A DNA stretch of 64,000 nt from Bryum argenteum (Eukaryota > Streptophyta > Bryopsida > Bryales > Bryaceae), in contig CM073328.1 of the NCBI GenBank assembly GCA_037043015.1, positions 2,839,409 through 2,903,408 on the forward strand, read 5' to 3'. Below the pieces are notes generated by a model. The model did no database searches, had not been told where the DNA came from, and saw only the letters and a program-made list of their open reading frames with translations. Positions 45,056 to 54,712 of the stretch are shown here, piece by piece. Position numbers and translations under genes: made by a program. The first letter of the stretch is position 1, and every line of letters starts with the position of its first letter.

Positions 45056-45165
45056 CAAAATATTTCTAATAGTGTGATATTATGGAATTTTTGATGATAT
45101 TACAGAAATTTGTTGATATAATGGAAGATGTGGATGATATTACAAAACATGCCATTTAAGTATCT
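45056..45165. mobile_element. Fragment related to the 24.5 kb MITE
   Basis: gaaggtcaaaat followed by atagtgtgatattatggaat and gatgatattacagaaatttg matches the reverse complement of about 24610-24725 with few differences. The terminal repeats of that element are not evident here. Confidence 0.7.
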
Positions 45166-45960
45166 CAAAACGGTGTAATGTAAGCCATGCATGCCTTTAA
45201 CGGTGACGTCAGCCCTAATTTTTATGTAACTCCTTCAACTCCAATATCAATGCATCGATGTATGTAAATACTAAACTCATTGTACACTAAAAGTTTTTTG
45301 TTTCCATGGGAGTGATTGAAGCTTGCCAATGTTGGTTGGGGCTATAGTCCAGTAATTGTATAGCTCAGGATAGCTGCTATAGGACGCGGTGCAACGCTCA
45401 AACGAGGCCGAGGAGAATCGAACTCGGACCACTACAATACCACGTGAATGTCTTTCTGTACACCTTACAAGGTGACACAGGAAGACGACCTGTAGTTCTA
45501 AATTTCAGATTATATGAACTGAAGCATCTACCTGTAATTCTGACAGGTTTAATAGGAAATTGATGACGTCAGCCCTAATTAGTCTCTAAATCTTAATATT
45601 GATAAAGTAAACTTATTGATTACCTAAAGGGTCATCCCAAATTATGGTTTAGATTTTGTATATGATTATAATTGTATTGGTTACACATGATGATGCCAGC
45701 CCATATTTTAATTAACTTTTATTTAAACTTGCAAATGTGGATAATTTATGAAATATTGTATAACCTCAATACCATAAAAATAAATGGATAAAGGACCTAT
45801 ACCCACGGTGTTGGGTTTTTTTTTTGCCTAAAAACGACCATGTCAAAAATTCAGAACCACCCATTCCATGGTTATAGGGCTATTAACTTTTAATTTTTTT
45901 TTCAATGAGTGGTAATAGGGTCTTAATCTTTCATGAAAAAAAAAAAAAAAATTCTGTCAA
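45166..45960. other. Right subterminal region of the 18 kb element
   Basis: No gene. The phrase gacgtcagccctaatt occurs at 45206 and 45564 with a weaker third copy near 45690 (gatgccagcccatattttaa), so old ~350 and ~130 bp repeats are likely. On the minus strand around 45380-45435, ggtccgagttcgattctcct resembles a tRNA B box and may mark a SINE; a full tRNA fold is not seen. A run of about 16 A lies at 45937-45953. Confidence 0.45.
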
Positions 45961-46001
45961 TCACCGCTCACCGCTCTCCGCTCACACCCGTGCATTCCCC
46001 C
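45961..46001 (-). repeat. Right terminal inverted repeat of the 18 kb element
   Basis: 45961-45987 is the exact reverse complement of 27998-28024. The outer 14 bp (cccgtgcattcccc) pair only loosely with the left end. Followed by accacgaag at 46002-46010. Confidence 0.8.
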
Positions 46002-46010
46002 ACCACGAAG

Positions 46011-47112
46011 TAGCACATCACACGAATCAATCTTTATTTCTCAAGAGGCACCAAAATGCAACAATTAACTCCTAAGCACATCCTACAAGTCGTAGGAGCG
46101 GGGAGGGAAGACAACACTGACTCTATCCAATAAGCAGGAAAGATGACAGGGCCTACGTTCCAGTGGAAAGCATGTTGTACGTTCTACATACAACAATTAG
46201 TACAACTTCAATACTACGACTAGTACTTCAATACTTTCAGGCTCTGTTCAAGCATTATTGCTGATGAACGTAGAGCAACACTAAATTTTATGACATCGAT
46301 CTCCCATGATGTACCTTACTTAAAACGCTCAAAGCAGTACGCAGTTTGGCTTTCATCCTAGTCTTTTTTCTAAAGAGTGACTCTTCATGTTCAAGACAGT
46401 GTAGTAGAAAGTCTGAAGATCATGAAATTTTCAGAGCATTCACTCCGCAAGCGGCCCTTACAAGAATAATTTGACAAGTGGACATGGTTCCTGGATACGA
46501 GTCATTCACATATTCATTTGCCTCACATATTCATTTGCCCCAGAAATGCATCTGGGTTCCCAAGATTAAGCTCAACGAGGCCCAAACTGGAGCTCTCATC
46601 TGAGTCACTCACAATTTCAAGGCTGTTGCACAGCCCTTAGTAGTGTCGACCTCAATTTTAACTTGTGTTGGTCTTCGGCAGGCCCAACCATATCGAGACG
46701 TCGCGCCAGGGACTGAACTAGGGTCGAATCTCACCACCATCCTGAGGATGCACCATTTGGTTTTCCATAAGCAGAGTCGGAGCTCGTCCTAAAGCCACAA
46801 TGCTTGAACAAAGACTGGAATCGAGCCTCTGCAAGTGTGATACAGCGTGGTTTTGTGCTCTACACTGATCAGCGCGTACGTGTGCGGTTCAATTGCATTT
46901 ACTACTATGTAATCTGAAAACATTAGATTAACTTATAGCCATGGGAGGAGACCGTAATACTTCGACCGAGACCGAAGCATACACCAGTAGAAGCCAAATC
47001 CTCCAAATCGTACAAAACATTAGGTGTTTTTTGAATCAATGATAAAAAATAATAATGAATCAGTTTATTTGAGGGATGAAAATAGAAATAGAAAGACGTC
47101 ATGTGAAAGAAA
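46011..47112. other. Intergenic, no gene seen
   Basis: Begins with a remnant of the minisatellite that the transposon entered. Around 46600-46850 it resembles 13.03-13.40 kb. A short duplication, gcgtcatgtgaaag, lies at 47096-47130 next to the F-box stop codon. Confidence 0.5.
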
Positions 47113-48690
47113 CTAAGGCGTCATGTGAAAGCTCGCCCTGTAATCCAGAGCCAGTGCATGCTCATACTGCGGACCAAAGGATCTGTTCGGAAGAATCCTC
47201 GTTGTCGAAATACCAGTTACCACATCGTACTCCACCAGATAATCATCCCACAGCAACCATATCACTCGTCCCCTTCCAATGCACCAGTACCAACGTCCAA
47301 TTATGCCGCACTTCTGTCTCAATCTCTTCTCTTCCTCACTGATTGTGGATGGAATTCGAATGAGAAGGCGACCACAAGCCAAGATGGTACCACTTAGCTG
47401 TAAAACGTAGAATTGCAAGGTCAAGCATCCATAAGCTCCATAAGTCTGGCCCCGATCGAGGTCAGGTACACCATCGGCAACGCCAACAGTTCTTTCCAAG
47501 TCAAGCAGTGCGGGAAGGATAGCGTACAAGCCATCCATGCATCCCACAATTTTAACCTGGAAGCTGAATATTCCGAAACCGTACCATTTATCTGGCATGT
47601 CTTGGAGAAAGTAAGTCCGAAGGGCATACCGAACAGGCCGTTTCTGCATCCCGGCTTCATAATCGAATTCAATCAAGCTTATAGAACCCTGGAGTCGAAT
47701 TACCGTGTCAGACGGATCATATGTACGCATTACTTTTAGCATGCCGAATCCTTCGACGTCTAACATGGCAATGTAAAGCTTTTCAGCAGCAAGCACACAC
47801 GGAACCTCCCTGAAGCCTCTGAAATTGATATGCTTTTGAGCTGTGACTCCGAGAGACGGTTGATAGGACTCAAATGCAATCATCTCCAGAGAAAGGTGGC
47901 GCCAGGAGTCGGACTTGGATGTGTAAACAGACGCGAAATCCGTATACCTGAGGATCACTTTGTATGAATTGGCTTTCTCATCTACAATCATGTGTGCCTC
48001 GATGTTACTACTTTCTGTCAGATATAATTCAAGTTTACATAATGCGGGCAGTGGCCTCCATCGTTTAGTCAGCGGGTTCACCACCACAAAAGAACCTCGA
48101 GGTATCGAGCTGACCATCAGAGCGCCATTATAGGAAGACTGGGTACATTCAAGAAGTATGGTAGTCATTTGTACGTGTACTTGTGATATATATATGCACC
48201 CACACTCTTGATACTATTGAGCTGAGTTGTTTCCGAACACGTCGATCGAATCAAAAAACTCGACCATTAGAAGGATTCAATGAGAAGTGTGTACCTTGTT
48301 GGCGAAGAGCAAAAGCCCTCCAGCGCTGGCAACCAGACGGCCAAGACGATGATCGTAGTATTGGGATCTCAACAGCATTCGAGTAGCATTGAAAGGTGGA
48401 AGAGGAGGCAGGCTGTGAATCTTTCCCGATGGATGATGAACGCCTGACCATATGAATGAGTTCGAGCCTTCCGCTCCGGCACTTTTGGATCGGTCACGCT
48501 CAAAGCTCAACGGGAAGTACCAATCTCTGGTGTCATCCTCCCACCGCGATGATGCAATAATCTCGATGCTGTCAGATACCATTTGCGCACATGATTTGGT
48601 GGCACACTTTAGACTCACTAGATCTCGAGCGGAGCAATTGCGACCTAGATACCGGAATAATGGATCCCAGAGGTCTGGATTGGTGTCCAT
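47113..48690 (-). CDS. F-box protein gene, intact copy
   Basis: Exon 1 is 48690-48295 (132 codons, donor AAG|GTACAC). An 81-nt intron is followed by exon 2, 48213-47113 (probable acceptor CAATAG|), giving 498 residues with no frame break. The N-terminus (DLWDPLFRYLGRNCSARDLV, then LKCATKSCAQMVSDS) is an F-box-like helical bundle for SKP1 binding. FIWSGVHHPSGKIHSLPPLP follows, and the C-terminal part (VVNPLTKRWRPLPAL, SYKVILRYTDF, YWCIGRGRVIWLLWDDYLVE) looks like the beta-propeller-type substrate domain of plant F-box families. It would act as an SCF ubiquitin-ligase adaptor; the substrate is unknown. It is the intact paralogue of the frameshifted gene at 7905-9485. Confidence 0.8.
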
Positions 48691-48899
48691 GATTTAAAAT
48701 TCAAGTTTAAAGATTGAAGCGGTGTCTTTATGATCATTGTCTCCTCAGGTGAAGACTCATTGTGGGTATTTAAATGGGGAAGCCTCTGGATGATTGATAT
48801 TCATGTGACAAACTTTGAACTCCAAGAGGAAGTCCAACCATTTGGTTTGCAATTCATTTTCCGAATCAACTTCCAAGTCTTTCCATTACTTTTCAATAC

Positions 48900-49062
48900 T
48901 ATGAGCCGCCCAGGGATTGTGCTGCCATCTCGTGCGGCCACTTCCTCTGCTGGCCTTGCATGTGCCAATGCCTCCGGGACGACCCAAATCGGAAGCCCTG
49001 CCCAGTTTGTAAGACGATCTTGTACAGAGACATGAGCATCCTTTGTCAATGTACTAAAAACG
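48900..49062 (+). pseudogene. RING-finger remnant beside the intact F-box gene
   Basis: Read in the right frame: DCAAISCGHFLCWPCMCQCL, then RDDPNRKPCPVCKTILYRDM, which is the second half of the RMA-like RING with all its ligands from the CGH motif on. The first CxxC pair and an in-frame start are missing (the preceding sequence is a ttcc-rich F-box upstream tract). Head-to-head with the F-box gene at 48690. Confidence 0.75.
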
Positions 49063-49538
49063 ATCTACACAACAACATTGATTTTGCTCAAAGTTCTAAT
49101 ACATGAAGTTCTCTGACATTGTATATTCTTGATACAAGACAAAGAAAATTGGAATGTCATATTTCCACCTCTGGCACTTTTAACTAATTCTAAATCCACT
49201 ATTGTCTTTCTTCTATTATATTCATGATGTAATTACATTCAACTCTACAATACACAATGCACAGTGTAGACTTACAAATTTGGATTCATCAATTGTATAT
49301 GAGATTGGCATGTACCTTGTGCCATTGCATCAAAACAAGATCACCCAAGTAACGGTTCAAAACTATGTCCAATTGTAGGAATGCACTTCAAGTAACTGTT
49401 TAAACAATGCTTAAACCCTCTTGACATGGGTCGAAATGCTCTTGTTGCAATTCACAATGTCAATCCACATTGAGTGATTTGCTCACAAAAATAGAAACAA
49501 AACATCCAACAAGGTTGATTGAAAGTACATGAGCTCAC
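49063..49538. other. Intergenic, no gene seen
   Basis: AT-rich; includes a phrase (tcatcaattgtatatgagattggcatgtacctt) that also occurs near 27236, suggesting a dispersed repeat. Ends at the target site ctcac (49534-49538). Confidence 0.5.
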
Positions 49539-49849
49539 TGTTAGAGATTAGGTTGCTCGTAGTTTATAAGAGCAACTAATAGGTTTTAGAGTATGTTAGA
49601 GTAAGTAATAGAGGCTAGGTCTTAGTCCTCTAGGGTGTTTGAAGAGGGCTGGTCCTAAAAGCCTTAGAGAGACAAGAGAGGACTTAGCCTCTCGGTTATC
49701 CCATATTATTTGTAGCACCATGTGCCTACCTATGGATACATAAGCAAGGGCTTGGAATGAGTATGTATCTCATTCAAGCATTCATTGCTCTACCTTGTGT
49801 GTAAGCTTTGATGTTTGTATTCTCTCTCACCCTCTATTGAGCTTCAATA
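49539..49849 (+). repeat. 5' LTR of the gag-only copia element
   Basis: Begins tgttagagattaggttgctc and ends gagcttcaata. The TSD fixes the end as ...ata, so the terminal dinucleotides are TG...TA instead of the canonical TG...CA. Confidence 0.92.
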
Positions 49850-49863
49850 GGTTATGGGCCCAC
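49850..49863 (+). promoter_or_regulatory. Primer-binding site for a half initiator tRNA-Met
   Basis: ggttatgggcccac directly follows the LTR. It is the exact complement of the anticodon stem-loop of plant initiator tRNA-Met (gtgggcccataacc), not of its 3' end. Drosophila copia is primed by such a 5' half-tRNA fragment. The full-length element at 16880 uses the ordinary 3'-end site, so the two copia lineages here differ in priming. Confidence 0.8.
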
Positions 49864-49899
49864 TACTCTTGTGGTGAGGTTGAGTTTGAATACATTTGG

Positions 49900-50900
49900 A
49901 GGCTTGGAGAGGTCAAGGAGGTGTTGCACACACTTAGAGGGCTGATTTGCACTCCTTGGAGCTTTGGAGGAGCATTTGGAGCCATTTGGAGGTGTTTGCA
50001 ACCATTTGGAGGTGATTTGAGGCATTTGGAGGCAATTGGAGCATTTTGGAGGTGTTTGGAGGTCTCTTGAAGGCATTGGAGGATTGTGAGCTTCCCTTGT
50101 CTTGGTTAGAGTGTTTCTAACACAAGAAGGTGCTGATTTGCATTGATGGCTATCAAATCCTTTTGTTGAGAGTGGTTTTGAGCTTAGGAGTGTTCTTTGT
50201 GATCTACTTGAGTGCACTTGCGGAATTGAGGGCTGAATCTAGCTTTTAGGGTGCATGTGTGCACACAAGGGGCTGATTTGAGCATTTGTGGTGCAAGAGA
50301 GGTGTCTTGAGGCTCCTAAGTTGAGATTTGAGTGATTTGAGGTTCATGAAGCTTATTTGACATTGATTGAGGGCTAATCTAGTGTAGGGATTGCACAAGT
50401 GCTCATTTGGAAGCATTGTGGGCTGATTTGAGTGCTTAGAGGTGCAAATTGACCTTGTGTGTGTAGTAGACATCTATATCTAGTATTTGGAGGTCAAATA
50501 GCTTGAGTTTGATCCAATTTGAGAGGGAGCAAGTGGATCTTGCTTGTTTTAGTGTAAGAGCAAGTGGATCTTGCTTGTTTGAGTAATTTGTTGATCTAGA
50601 AGCTTCTTTGACATAGATTGAGGGCTGATCTAGTGTAGGGAGTGCACAAGTGCTCATTTGGAGGCATTGAGGGCTGATTTGAGTGCTTTGAGGTGCATAT
50701 ACACCTTGTGGGTGTGGGGGAAGCCTAGATCTAGCATTTGGAGGTCAAAGAGCTTGAGTGTGATCTGATTTGAGTGGGAGCAAGTGGATCTTGCTTTTTT
50801 GAGTGTTGGAGTGGCTTATTGTGCATTGTTGTGTGCACAAGTGTGTTTGCACACTCCTAAGGGGCTGATTTGAGTGTTTAGGTGGTAGATTTGGGTTGTT
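49900..50900. repeat. Repeat-rich leader of the gag-only element
   Basis: ggaggcatttggaggtg-type units at 49975-50085. Two ~245-bp-spaced copies of a block with cattgagggctgatttgagt and gagcttgagt..gatc.aattt (about 50370-50535 and 50610-50780). ggagcaagtggatcttgctt occurs at about 50524, 50558 and 50774. The leader lacks long open frames. Such leaders may carry packaging signals; that is inference. Confidence 0.75.
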
Positions 50901-50931
50901 GGTGTTGTAAGGGCAGCGCTTGTGTTTAGCC

Positions 50932-52398
50932 ATGGCTTCTTTTGAGGTTGAGAGTGTAAGGGTGCTTGAAAAGTTCAATGGCAACAACTTCCACCTTTGG
51001 AAGTTTAAGATGAACTTGGCGCTCTCCGGGATGGACTTGTGGGAGATTGTTGAAGGCACGGAGGAGGCACCACCTTCTCATGCAAGTGACAAGGACAAGA
51101 AGGACTATCAAAGGAGGGTGAGGAAGGCCATGTCCATGATTGGGCTCAATTTGGTGGATGCCCAACTTGCTCACATCAAGAGTTGCAAAGGACCAGCGGA
51201 AGCATGGAGGGTACTTTGCAACTTGCATGAGACAAGAAGCTTGGCCAACATCCTCTTCTTGAGGCGCAAGTTCTTCACAATCAAGATGGAGGAAGGGGCT
51301 GACTTGTTGGAGCACATCAACAACATCAAGGCACTTGCGGATCAACTTGCCTGCTTGGATGTGCCCATGAAGGAGGAGGATCTTGTTATGACCTTGCTTG
51401 ATAGTCTCCCATCTTCATTTGAGCACTTGATAACGGCTTTAGAGACCTTGACCCTTGCTGACCTTAAGATGGAGTTTGTGGTGTCAAGGTTGATGCATGA
51501 AGTGTCCAAGAGGAAAGAGAGGGGTGCTCAAAGTGGTGAAGAAGCGTTGGTGGCGGCTCAAAACAAAGGGAGGATGCAAAATGGGCCAAGGTTGTGCTTC
51601 AATTGTGGCAAACCGAGCCACATTGCTAGGTATTGCTTCCAAGACAAGAAGGAGAAAGAGAGTGCCAATGTTGCAAGAAACAAAGACAATGAGGAGGAGT
51701 ATGCGTTTGTAAGCGCCGTTGTTGCAAGCAAAGAGGAGATGTGGGAAGAGCATGCCTTTGCAAATGGAGATGGAGATGACAACACCATTGACAAGTGGAT
51801 CATGGATTCGGGAGCCACCAAGCACATGTCACCTCATAGGGCAGCATTTCAAACATATGAGGTAATATCACCACCACGAAATGTGCACTTGGGAGATGGT
51901 AGTATTGTGCATGCGGTCGGAGTTGGCACTATTGTTGAGGAGGTGAAGGTGATGGGAGTAAAGCACAAAATCAATATAAAGGAGGTTCTCCACATCCCAA
52001 AGTTAAAGAGAAATTTGTTATCCATAGCAAAGCTTGCTCTTAATGGCTTAAATGTGGAGTTTGATGATGATGCATGCATTGTGAGGGCTGCAAATAGGAA
52101 GGTGATTGCTAGATTGCCAAGAGAAGAGAGTTTATATCAAATGCCGTTCTCTATGTATGATATGGCCAATGTGGCACACCAAATGCCACAATCAGCGCCT
52201 TTGGAGCTACGCCATACGCGCCTTGGGCATTTGAATGTGAAGAATTTGAAGGTCCTTGAAAGGATGGTAAATGGCATGCAAATCAAGAATAGTACATCAA
52301 ATTCAGCGGCTCGTGATGTGGTGATTGCGGAGGAGGCCACTTGTCGAGATGCGAATGTGGAGATGCATCCAAGTGGGAGTTTGGAGCCACTATGGTGA
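50932..52398 (+). CDS. copia gag-protease frame, intact
   Basis: About 488 residues from MASFEVESVRVLEKFNG, the first ATG after the leader. UBN2-type capsid domain: NNFHLWKFKMNLALSG, ILFLRRKFFTIKMEEG, LLDSLPSSFEHLI. Zinc knuckle CFNCGKPSHIARYC near residue 221. Protease active-site motif WIMDSGATKHMS near 290, then a GAG pre-integrase block LELRHTRLGHLNVKNLKVL near 425. The integrase that normally follows is absent and the frame ends in unrelated-looking sequence after a deletion junction. Unlike the element at 16880, gag and protease share one frame here with no break, consistent with selection or very recent origin. Confidence 0.9.
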   Translation: MASFEVESVRVLEKFNGNNFHLWKFKMNLALSGMDLWEIVEGTEEAPPSHASDKDKKDYQRRVRKAMSMIGLNLVDAQLAHIKSCKGPAEAWRVLCNLHETRSLANILFLRRKFFTIKMEEGADLLEHINNIKALADQLACLDVPMKEEDLVMTLLDSLPSSFEHLITALETLTLADLKMEFVVSRLMHEVSKRKERGAQSGEEALVAAQNKGRMQNGPRLCFNCGKPSHIARYCFQDKKEKESANVARNKDNEEEYAFVSAVVASKEEMWEEHAFANGDGDDNTIDKWIMDSGATKHMSPHRAAFQTYEVISPPRNVHLGDGSIVHAVGVGTIVEEVKVMGVKHKINIKEVLHIPKLKRNLLSIAKLALNGLNVEFDDDACIVRAANRKVIARLPREESLYQMPFSMYDMANVAHQMPQSAPLELRHTRLGHLNVKNLKVLERMVNGMQIKNSTSNSAARDVVIAEEATCRDANVEMHPSGSLEPLW

Positions 52399-52932
52399 TT
52401 GGGGTGGATGCAACTCCAATTTCAGCGTGCGTTGTACAAGAGGCTCAAGTTGGAGAAAAGCCTAAAGGAGTGCAAGAGCCGAAAGAGACACAAGAGGAGG
52501 ATGTGGAGGTTGAATCACATGAAGAAGATTGAAGAGGGGCAGCGTGCACAAGGCCCATGGTATCCAATAAGGGAGAGGTGGTCACTTGGTGAGTGGTGGT
52601 TAAACCATATTCTTCCACCATCTATTGAGGTTGAACGTGCAAATCTTATTTGTTTTTTGATGATACTTTGAGTTTGGGTGATGCTTTGCAAAGTGTGCAT
52701 GCAAGCAAGTGGGAGTTGACCAAACAAGACAAGTAGACATCTAGTATGGCCAATGGCACATGGGAATTGGCTTTGTTGCCAAAAACGCAAGCGGAAAGTT
52801 AGAAGATGGAGAGGAGAGCTTGAGGTATTAGCAAATGGAGGACATGGTGGGAAATATGTGGACCAAGGCGTTTGCCAAGGTGAGGCACAAGGAGATGGGA
52901 TTGCGAGGAGAAAACTACTCGCAAAGTGGGAG
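52399..52932 (+). pseudogene. Remnants of copia RT start and pol C-terminus
   Basis: Pieces in different frames: WYPIRERWSLGEWWLNHILP; LSLGDALQSVHASKWEL with MANGTWELALLPK (pre-RT and RT N-terminus of copia, about 52660-52800); then MWTKAFAKVRHKEMGLRGEN (the pol tail, about 52855-52915). Everything between is deleted. A purine-rich gcaaagtgggag just before the 3' LTR may be the polypurine tract. Confidence 0.75.
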
Positions 52933-53243
52933 TGTTAGAGATTAGGTTGCTCGTAGTTTATAAGAGCAACTAATAGGTTTTAGAGTATGTTAGAGTAAGT
53001 AATAGAGGCTAGGTCTTAGTCCTCTAGGGTGTTTGAAGAGGGCTGGTCCTAAAAGCCTTAGAGAGACAAGAGAGGACTTAGCCTCTCGGTTATCCCATAT
53101 TGTTTGTAGCACCATGTGCCTACCTATGGATACATAAGCAAGGGCTTGGAATGAGTATGTATCTCATTCAAGCATTCATTGCTCTACCTTGTGTGTAAGC
53201 TTTGATGTTTGTATTCTCTCTCACCCTCTATTGAGCTTCAATA
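52933..53243 (+). repeat. 3' LTR of the gag-only copia element
   Basis: 311 bp, one apparent difference from the 5' LTR, followed by the target duplication ctcac. Confidence 0.92.
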
Positions 53244-53248
53244 CTCAC

Positions 53249-53787
53249 AACGAGAAAAATAGGTAATTAACACCCTACGTACATCACTACGCCTCATGAG
53301 CAAAGCAATTGAGAGGGATGTTATAACGTACCTCGAGAGAAGACCTCTTACTACAATTGATATTGATAATTAGATTTATCCACATTGTACGGCTTCCTAA
53401 GAAGAAATAGAAATAAAAAAACTCAACACAATTGATTGAAAGCACTATAATTTAGCAACAAGAAAATTAAAGTGAAATAGAATCCACGCACTTCACCACT
53501 CCTAGTGAACAAAACAATTGGGTAGACTTTCATTGCGTACCTACAAAGAAGACCATTTGCTCCAATTAATGATTATGTGGATCTACGTTGGGCGATTTAA
53601 TTGCTGAAAAGAAAGAACAAGCAAGAAACAAAAACTCCAACAAACACAATATATTAAAAGCACAAGAGCTGAACAACAAGCAAAGAGATTTAAAAAGACC
53701 CTGCGCATTTCACCACGCTTAGTGAGGAGGGCAATGGAAAGGGAGAGGATCTTATAGCACAAAGGCACAAAAGGCCTATCTACATGG
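53249..53787. repeat. Three degenerate ~220-bp repeats
   Basis: A block with cgcacttcaccactcctagtgaacaaa-like sequence, a caattg tract, a cgtacct..agaagacc phrase and a gtggatctacgttg end recurs around 53270-53400, 53480-53590 and 53700-53760 with much divergence. No gene seen. Confidence 0.5.
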
Positions 53788-53800
53788 TGTTGACCACCCA

Positions 53801-54171
53801 GATAGATAGATAGAAACTCCGGTCCCTTTCTAAGGGGTGAGCGTGAATGAGGTGTCCATTCGTAATGCTCATATCTTAATGGCCACCGGACAAGGGGAAA
53901 TTGGAACAATAGTACAATACCACTTCCCCCTCTCGAGGGTGGACACTATAACTACATTAATTTCTAGCTAGTTACTAGTGCCTTGAAGATACTTGGCATA
54001 GTATTTCCTCAAAGGGCTTTGAGTTACCCATACAACAAGGTTCAAGGACCCTCACAATAGTTGGGTGGACTATAGTGGTGAGCACCACGCCCGGCATGGG
54101 GAGTAGAACCCACGACCTTCGTGTTAGAGGCCATGAGCCCCAACCATCAAGCCAACGCTTGTGGTGCCTTT
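53801..54171 (-). mobile_element. tRNA-derived SINE with 13-bp target duplication
   Basis: On the minus strand the 5' end reads gttggcttgatggttggggc (A-box-like), then ggtcgtgggttctactccc (B-box-like), the internal promoter of RNA polymerase III. The 3' end is a (tcta)n tail (53801-53814 on the plus strand as gatagatagataga). tgttgaccaccca flanks both sides (53788-53800 and about 54171-54184). Length of about 370 bp fits plant SINEs, which depend on LINE enzymes to move. Confidence 0.78.
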
Positions 54172-54184
54172 GTTGACCACCCAA

Positions 54185-54712
54185 ATGAAGTCTCAGTGCT
54201 TCTACAAGTACTTCTTCAAAAAGTTGGTCCAAAAGAATCTCTTACAAGAATTAATTGTGGAATTTCATATGAATAAATTTTTATTTTCCCATGAAACTTT
54301 GTTTTCGTACCTTCTTTTAGAAAGAAAGAAACCCAAAAAAATTATATTTAAAAAATAAATAAATCAATCAATCAATTTTTTATAAAAATGAAGGTTCAAA
54401 ATGCAAAATCTTGTCTCCAAAAAAATTCATGGGCATTTTCAACTTGGTTATTTCTATGGAAAAAAATATGAGCAAAATGTTTGGGGCAACAATCATCTAG
54501 CCTCCCTTTGCTTAAATTAAACAATTTCTCCCCCCACAATGCTCCAAAAAAGTTTTGCATCAATGTTGAATGTTATGATCTCACAATTGGTGAAATGATC
54601 TCAAAATTTTGAATGTTATGATATGCACCATTTGGACCTACACAAGCAGGGTCGAGCTCACCCTGAAGCCATAGCCATAACTGGTGCACTCTAGGAGGTT
54701 GCTCCTGATTGA
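54185..54712. other. AT-rich intergenic DNA
   Basis: No gene. tgaatgttatgatctcacaa and ttgaatgttatgatatgcac are short duplications near 54565-54620. Confidence 0.5.

Larger units (their letters stand above)
27984..46001. mobile_element. Giant Mutator-like transposon, ~18.0 kb, with chromatin-related cargo
   Basis: A 27-bp exact inverted match (starting gtgtgagcggagagcggtga) lies at 27998-28024 and 45961-45987. Outside it are more weakly paired ends (ggaacgtagctacc; complement of the right end gggggaatgcacgg). The 9-bp sequence accacgaag abuts both sides (27975-27983, 46002-46010), the duplication length typical of Mutator-like elements. A MULE-type transposase with SWIM finger lies just inside the left end. 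Cargo: unknown proteins, a ParB/DNA-methyltransferase-like gene and an ADD-domain gene. Caveat: accacgaag is part of the minisatellite unit, so chance identity of the flanks is possible; the TIR match and transposase are independent support. Confidence 0.75.
49539..53243 (+). mobile_element. Non-autonomous copia derivative retaining gag and protease, 3705 bp
   Basis: 311-bp LTRs at 49539-49849 and 52933-53243 differ at one base that I can see (a/g in cccatattatttg). The target duplication ctcac is perfect (49534-49538, 53244-53248). Order: LTR, primer site, ~1 kb repeat-rich leader, one long gag-protease frame, pieces of RT and of the pol C-terminus, LTR. Integrase and nearly all RT/RNase H are gone, so movement would need enzymes from another element. 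This matches the description of gag-only (TR-GAG-like) elements, though here a deletion derivative of a normal copia is the simpler view. Confidence 0.93.

Noticed and set aside
45380..45435. Functional tRNA gene
   Set aside because: The T stem pairs poorly and no acceptor or anticodon stem can be drawn; at most a SINE relic.
54080..54165. Functional tRNA gene on the minus strand
   Set aside because: A and B boxes are present, but no cloverleaf closes, and the tail and TSD fit a SINE.
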